DNA from: Mucilaginibacter galii
GTDB lineage: Bacteria > Bacteroidota > Bacteroidia > Sphingobacteriales > Sphingobacteriaceae
NCBI RefSeq assembly: GCF_014635825.1
Contig: NZ_BMDO01000001.1
Location: 1,104,094-1,168,093, forward strand
DNA length: 64,000 nt
Direction: 5' to 3'
In this document: one piece after another, positions 60,018 through 64,000 of the stretch
How positions within the stretch are numbered: the stretch's first letter is position 1
Layout: every line of letters begins with the position of its first letter
Program-made: the position numbers and the translations under genes
The notes under the pieces: generated by a model
Databases searched by the model: none
What the model was told of the DNA's origin: nothing
What the model saw: only the letters and a program-made list of their open reading frames with translations

Positions 60018-62036
60018 CTAAGCAGGGGTAACAGGCCTAACTGGGCGTGTTGCGCGCTGTTGCTCCTGTTGCTGGCGTTGTTGCTCTTGTTGCTGCTGAC
60101 GCTGTTGCTGAGCTTGTTCGCGCTGTTGCCTTTGCTGCTCGGCCTGCTGCTGGCGTTGCTGTTGGGCTTGCTCCTGTTGCTGGCGTTGTTGTTCCTGCTG
60201 TTGCTTTTGCTGTTCAGCTTGCTGCTGACGCTGCTGTTGGGCTTGCTCCTGTTGTTGGCGCTGTTGCTGAGCTTGCGCTTGTTGTTGTCTTTGTTGCTCG
60301 GCCTGCTGCTGACGTTGTTGATCTTGCTGTTGTTGCCTTTGTTGCTGCGCCTGCTCACGTTGCTGGCGTTGCTGATCGGATTGTTGCTGGCGCTGCTGGT
60401 CTTGCTGTTGTTGCCTTTGTTGCTGCGCCTGTTCACGCTGCTGGCGTTGTTGTTCAGCTTGCTGCTGGCGTTGCTGATCTTGCTGACCAGCCTGTTGCTG
60501 CTGTTGTTGCTGACGGCGTTGCTCCATTTGCTGGCGACGCTCATCGGCCTGCTGACGCTGCTGATCTGTTTGCTGCTGGCCCGACTGACCTTGCTGGGCC
60601 GCCTGTTGCTGTTGCTGACGGCGTTGCTCCATTTGTTGACGACGCTCATCAGCCTGTTGGCGCTGCTGATCTGTTTGCGGCTGGCCCGACTGACCTTGCT
60701 GGGCCGCCTGTTGCTGTTGACGGCGTTGTTCAAATTGCTGGCGACGATCTTCTGCCTGCTGGCGTTGCTGATCTGTTTGCGGCTGACCAGACTGGCCTTG
60801 CTGACCCGCCTGTTGCTGTTGCTGACGGCGTTGCTCAAATTGCTGGCGGCGCTCATCAGCCTGCTGGCGCTGCTGATCTGTTTGCGGCTGTCCGGGTTGG
60901 CCTTGTTGCTGACCACGACGTTGCTCGTATTGCTGACGACGCTGCTCGGCCTGTTGCTGGCGTTGCTGCTCAGTTAACTGCTGGCCTTGTTGCTGGTCGC
61001 GGCGTTGCTGTTGATCATCACGCGTACGGTTGGGCACATCGCCTGCCTGGCGCTGCGGCATGTTTGGCCTGTTGTTGCGATCGTTGTTATTACGGGGGCT
61101 ATTACTGTTCCAGCCGTTATTTCTATTATCGTTTACCCTTACCACGGCACGGTTGGCTGCATCGTTACTGCGGGCTATGCCTGCTAAACGGGCAGCGTTG
61201 GTTTGATTATAATTTCCGCCCCTGCCACCAATGCGGTAATTGGGGTTGGCGTTGCGGTAAGCGCGGGCATCTACCACACGATCTGGGCGGGCATCGGTAA
61301 CGTGCCTAACCTGCGGACGGTAAATATTAAAGTTATTGTTATTAAAGTACCCTCTTCCCGGGCGGTTAATATTAGTAATGTTATATACCTGCACCCTGCT
61401 GCGGGTAACTCTTTGAATATCCACAATACGCGGACCGGCAATGTAGCGGCGGTTATTGCGGTTGTAAAAATTATTGATAACCACAGTTCTTCCAAAAAAC
61501 GAAGAAATGCGTGGCCTTGGCACATAGTAGTTATAAATTACAGGGCTATTAATGTATATCTGCGGTGCAAAAGTCCAGTAATCGTAAGGAATATCATAGT
61601 TGCTGTAACTGGCATCTACATTAGCTTCGGGGCCAAGAGGCGCCCAGCCATAATAATCATTATTGCTGCGCCAGTCAACCCAGGCCGGTCCCCATTCATA
61701 GTCGGGTATCCATTCCCAACCGTAATAATCGTCAAAACGCCAGCGGCCGTAGTGGAACGGTGCCCAGCCCCAGTCGTAATCTGATGCCCAAGTATTGCCG
61801 TATTCGGTCATTACCCAGTGCCCGTTAGTGGCATAAGGCCTAAAATCCTGGTCAACGTCGGGCACCCATACGCTGCCATAATCAGGATCATCTACCCAGG
61901 TACCGTAAGGTGATAGCTGATCGTAAAAATCCTGAAAGGTAATTTCATCGCCCTGCGCCTTTACGCTTTGAGGTAAAGCCAGCATGGTAGAAACCGCCAG
62001 GAAGCAAAGGCTTATATATTTGATTAATGGTTTCAT
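60018..62036 (-). CDS. DUF6600-like envelope protein with long Q/R-repeat tail
   Basis: A 672-residue exported protein from ATG 62036 (signal MKPLIKYISLCFLAVSTM, ending VKAQ); the frame reaches 62078 with a non-signal lead. Residues about 25-200 are Trp/Tyr/Asp-rich (DFYDQLSPYGTWVDDPDYG, GNTWASDYDWGWAPFHYGRW, WIPDYEWGPAWVDW), the DUF6600 pattern. An Asn/Arg-rich stretch follows, then about 320 residues of Gln/Arg/Glu repeats such as QTDQQRQQADERRQQ, likely a long single helix or coiled coil. The DNA of the tail is a GC-biased CAG/CGN repeat that also creates long spurious ORFs on the other strand. Role unknown. Confidence 0.85.
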   Translation of the reverse strand: MKPLIKYISLCFLAVSTMLALPQSVKAQGDEITFQDFYDQLSPYGTWVDDPDYGSVWVPDVDQDFRPYATNGHWVMTEYGNTWASDYDWGWAPFHYGRWRFDDYYGWEWIPDYEWGPAWVDWRSNNDYYGWAPLGPEANVDASYSNYDIPYDYWTFAPQIYINSPVIYNYYVPRPRISSFFGRTVVINNFYNRNNRRYIAGPRIVDIQRVTRSRVQVYNITNINRPGRGYFNNNNFNIYRPQVRHVTDARPDRVVDARAYRNANPNYRIGGRGGNYNQTNAARLAGIARSNDAANRAVVRVNDNRNNGWNSNSPRNNNDRNNRPNMPQRQAGDVPNRTRDDQQQRRDQQQGQQLTEQQRQQQAEQRRQQYEQRRGQQQGQPGQPQTDQQRQQADERRQQFEQRRQQQQQAGQQGQSGQPQTDQQRQQAEDRRQQFEQRRQQQQAAQQGQSGQPQTDQQRQQADERRQQMEQRRQQQQQAAQQGQSGQQQTDQQRQQADERRQQMEQRRQQQQQQQAGQQDQQRQQQAEQQRQQREQAQQQRQQQQDQQRQQQSDQQRQQREQAQQQRQQQQDQQRQQQAEQQRQQQAQAQQQRQQQEQAQQQRQQQAEQQKQQQEQQRQQQEQAQQQRQQQAEQQRQQREQAQQQRQQQQEQQRQQQEQQRATRPVRPVTPA
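60060..61010. repeat. Tandem repeats encoding the Q/R tail
   Basis: About 950 bases of degenerate repeats that encode QQR, QRQQQ and QTDQQRQQADERRQQ units on the minus strand. Blocks of about 45 to 75 bases recur with few changes, for example around 60500-60900. The extreme triplet bias (CAG, CGC, CGT) leaves several other frames open over hundreds of codons; these are not genes. Confidence 0.8.
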
Positions 62037-62115
62037 GTTCAGCGGTATTAATTGGTGTGTACAAGCGTTCGACACCATAATATTAAAAGCGTTTAATCTA
62101 TATAATGTTTTTATG

Positions 62116-62224
62116 TCCCTCCCAGACCCTCCCCGGGAGGGAGGGCTTTAACGTCAATTTAAAGTCTCCCCCTCCCGGGGGGAGATTTAGAGGGGGGCTT
62201 CTCCCGGGGAGGGTTTGGGAGGGG
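62116..62224. repeat. CCCTCCC-type palindromic element
   Basis: CCCTCCCAGACCCTCCCCGG near 62117-62136 faces its near complement CTCCCGGGGAGGGTTTGGGA near 62201-62220. A second inner pair CTCCCCCTCCCGGGGGGAG lies at 62166-62184. It is in the upstream region of the oxygenase gene and is the same family as the element at 52536-52628. Confidence 0.8.
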
Positions 62225-62266
62225 CTTCTTTTTTTACTAATTTTACCACTTATTACCTAAAAACAG

Positions 62267-63235
62267 ATGAGTATGAGCACAGTGAATATTCCGCGGTTAG
62301 ATTTAGATACCTATAAAAACGGTGATGCCGAAAGCCGCAAACAGTTTTCGGATGCCATTGGCAAGGCTTTCAACGAAACCGGTTTTGTTACTATTACCAA
62401 CCATGGCCTAAGCAAAGAACTGATAGACAGCCTCTATACCCAGGTAAAAGCTCTATTTGCCTTGCCTGAAGATGTTAAATTGAAATATGAAAAACCCGAA
62501 CTGGCCGGCCAGCGCGGTTACACCAGTAAGGGTAAAGAAACCGCTAAAGGTTTTAAAATACCCGATTTGAAAGAGTTTTGGCAAATTGGCCAAACTGTTA
62601 CCGATGGCGACCCGGTTAAAGATTTTTACCCCGATAATGTTTACGTAGACGAACTACCCGAATTTAACACCGTAACCCGCGAGATCTACGCCAAGCTGGA
62701 AGCTGCGGGCACCATGTTGCTTGAAGCTATTGCCGTTTACCTGGGCCTGCCGCAAAATTATTTTGATGATAAGGTACACAATGGCAACTCCATTTTACGC
62801 ACGCTGCACTACTTCCCTATTGAAGACCCGGATGCCTTAGCCCCCGATGCCGTACGCGCCGGTGCACACGAAGACATTAACCTGATTACCTTATTAATTG
62901 GTGCCAGCGCCGACGGACTTGAAGTACTAACCCGCGAAAACGAGTGGTTCCCCATTAAAGCCCATGGCGAAGATGTGGTGGTTAACGTAGGCGATATGCT
63001 GCAACGCTTAACCAACAACAAACTGAAGTCAACAACGCACCGGGTGGTTAATCCGCCGCGCGAGCAAATGAAGTTCTCCCGTTTTTCGGTACCCTTCTTT
63101 TTGCACCCTAAAGCAACTATGGATCTAACCAGTTTAGACAGCTGCATTGACGAACAACACCCTAAACTATACACCGATATAACCGCAGGCGAATACCTCG
63201 ACGAAAGATTAAGAGAAATAGGCCTAAAAAAATAA
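62267..63235 (+). CDS. 2-oxoglutarate/Fe(II) oxygenase, isopenicillin-N-synthase family
   Basis: A 322-residue non-heme iron oxygenase. N-terminal DIOX_N domain (FSDAIGKAFNETGFVTITNH, GLSKELIDSLYTQVKALFAL) and catalytic jelly-roll with GAHEDINLITLLIGASADGL giving H-x-D, THRVVNPPREQMKFSRFSVP giving the distal His and the R-x-S 2OG site. Length and order match plant-type 2OG dioxygenases common in bacteria. No biosynthetic cluster is adjacent, so substrate is unknown. ATG 62267 and the ATG two codons on are both possible starts. Confidence 0.93.
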   Translation: MSMSTVNIPRLDLDTYKNGDAESRKQFSDAIGKAFNETGFVTITNHGLSKELIDSLYTQVKALFALPEDVKLKYEKPELAGQRGYTSKGKETAKGFKIPDLKEFWQIGQTVTDGDPVKDFYPDNVYVDELPEFNTVTREIYAKLEAAGTMLLEAIAVYLGLPQNYFDDKVHNGNSILRTLHYFPIEDPDALAPDAVRAGAHEDINLITLLIGASADGLEVLTRENEWFPIKAHGEDVVVNVGDMLQRLTNNKLKSTTHRVVNPPREQMKFSRFSVPFFLHPKATMDLTSLDSCIDEQHPKLYTDITAGEYLDERLREIGLKK

Positions 63236-63253
63236 GAATCCCTTTTTCAACCG

Positions 63254-63297
63254 AAAGCGGGCGCTGTGCAACTAAATTGCATTGTGCCCGCTTTTTA
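63254..63297 (+). terminator. Rho-independent terminator
   Basis: AAAGCGGGC (63254-63262) pairs with GCCCGCTTT (63286-63294) and is followed by TTAGTTTT. It ends the oxygenase gene. Confidence 0.75.
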
Positions 63298-63327
63298 GTT
63301 TTAGAATGGCTGCTATTCAATCTTTCG

Positions 63328-63893
63328 CTTCATTAGACCCCTCCCTGCCCTCCCGAAGGAGGGAATTAATAACTGCTTAGTTTTCAAGTTCCCTCCTTGG
63401 GTGCGGTGGAAGGGAGAGCGTTGATCAGCATGGTTGGTGAACGCTTTGTTAAACACCTCCCTACCCTCCCCAAGGAGGGAATTAGCGGCTGCTTTTTCTG
63501 CTTATTTCTTTTCAAGTTCCCTCCTCGGGAGGGGTGCGGCTGGCGGTGCGGTGGTAGGGAGGGGTTGAAAAGCATGATTGATGAACGCTTCATTATACCC
63601 CTCCCTGCCCTCCCTAGGGAGGGAATTTCAACCTGCTTATTTCTTTTCAGTTCCCTCCTAAGGGAGGGGTGCGGCTGGCGGTACGGTGGCAGGGAGGGGT
63701 TGAACACTTATGATTGGCGAACCGCTTCATTAAACCCTCCTGCCCTCCCCAGGGAGGGAATTTCAACCTGCTCACTTTTCAAGTTCCCTCCTCGGGAAGG
63801 GTGCGGCTGGCGGTGCGGCGGCAGGGAGGGGTTGAAAAGCATGATTGATGAACGCTTCATTAAACCCCTCCCTGCCCTCCTCGGGGACTACGG
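63328..63893. repeat. Tandem array of ~130-bp CCCTCCC palindromic units
   Basis: Four units begin at CGCTTCATTA-like words near 63328, 63442, 63586 and 63723, about 114, 144, 137 and 130 bases long. A truncated fifth starts at 63853. Each unit opens ACCCCTCCCTGCCCTCCC, has a GGAGGGAATT-...-AAGTTCCCTCC hairpin and closes GGCAGGGAGGGGTTGAA, so the whole unit is an inverted repeat. Open frames on both strands here are by-products of the repeats. This stretch explains most of the gene-free 63236-63925. Confidence 0.88.
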
Positions 63894-63925
63894 TGTACCC
63901 ACAAGTATAAGCTGTATTTTTGCGG

Positions 63926-64000
63926 ATGCAGAATGCGGATTACAGAGATAGGTTCGGAGATAAACGGATAGAGCGCCGGGGTGAAGAACTACATAAAAGA
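63926..64000 (+). CDS. Partial ORF, start of a possible Tn5/IS4-like transposase
   Basis: ATG 63926 opens a frame that leaves the window after 25 codons: MQNADYRDRFGDKRIERRGE and on. The FGDKRIERR word resembles the N-terminal DNA-binding domain (FGDKRLxxR) of Tn5/IS4-family transposases. A -7 box TATTTTTG (63915-63922) lies only 3 bases ahead of the ATG, so the transcript would be leaderless or nearly so. Identification from 25 residues is weak; the adjacent repeat array adds mild support for a mobile locus. Confidence 0.45.
   Translation, partial: MQNADYRDRFGDKRIERRGEELHKR

Noticed and set aside
60047..61300. Long plus-strand ORFs (over 300 codons) opposite the Q/R-rich gene, encoding Leu- or Ala/Val-rich proteins
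   Set aside because: They arise from the triplet bias of the repeat tail on the other strand; no family-like sequence, and composition is monotonous.
63384..63951. ORFs on both strands in the terminal repeat array
   Set aside because: They follow the repeat period and contain only translated CCCTCCC units.

Overview
The window looks like a chromosomal segment of a Bacteroidota bacterium of the family Sphingobacteriaceae; Mucilaginibacter or Pedobacter is my best guess, inferred from gene content and not from a search. Evidence includes -7 promoter boxes of the TAnnTTTG type, SusC-like CarboxypepD_reg/TonB receptors and an OMP_b-brl_3 barrel. Other markers are DUF5686, OstA-like and LruC proteins, a GH92 mannosidase, CsbD and PA2169-type stress proteins, Lys-rich mini-proteins, and intergenic palindromes built on CCCTCCC.

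Layout. 0-5 kb: small charged proteins, an MFS exporter, tRNA-Ala(GGC) behind a textbook promoter, and an AT-rich MBOAT/SGNH O-acyltransferase pair. 5-10 kb: a GAF-PAS-PAS histidine kinase, an OB-fold-like exported protein and a LOV-domain (blue-light) histidine kinase overlapping a single-domain response regulator. 10-22 kb: a Cys-rich protein plus TonB receptor, a SEL1-like protein with a frameshifted signal peptide, a CrtI-like oxidoreductase, a DUF4350-like protein, an SSB without its acidic tail, stress proteins, a Zn-dependent phospholipase C-like protein and an OMP gene ending in 16 copies of an octamer. 22-33 kb: LruC lipoprotein, GH92, a LemA-TPM-TPM operon, NUDIX, Uma2, dnaA, IscA. 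33-47 kb: a flavin monooxygenase, a compact operon antitoxin-toxin-pheS-Rieske-like lipoprotein-tetR, kbl, DUF5686, trhO, moxR, a SurA-like chaperone and rdgB. 47-52.6 kb: a RAYT (REP-associated Y1 transposase) bracketed by REP palindromes and a 56-bp direct repeat, OstA-like, tilS and a PH-like membrane protein whose C-terminus is encoded by a repeat. 52.6-57.3 kb: a tight four-gene operon joining an OpuC/EgtUV-type ABC importer to egtB and egtD. 57.3-64 kb: REP repeats, an SDR, small proteins, a periplasmic thioredoxin, a Q/R-repeat envelope protein, a 2OG-Fe(II) oxygenase, tandem palindromic repeats and the start of a transposase-like ORF.

The strongest candidate for an under-described system is the 52649-57337 operon. 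An ABC ATPase, a permease fused to its binding protein, EgtB and EgtD are spaced by -4, +1 and +21 bp, which points to coupled uptake and synthesis of ergothioneine or a related betaine. The binding-protein half appears circularly permuted: motifs normally at the C-terminal end of this family precede those normally at the N-terminal end. Second in interest are the LOV kinase/regulator pair and the RAYT with its REP clusters.

Limits: all family names come from recognising motifs by eye; no search was run. Starts were moved downstream of the longest ORF where a signal peptide or family N-terminus supported it.
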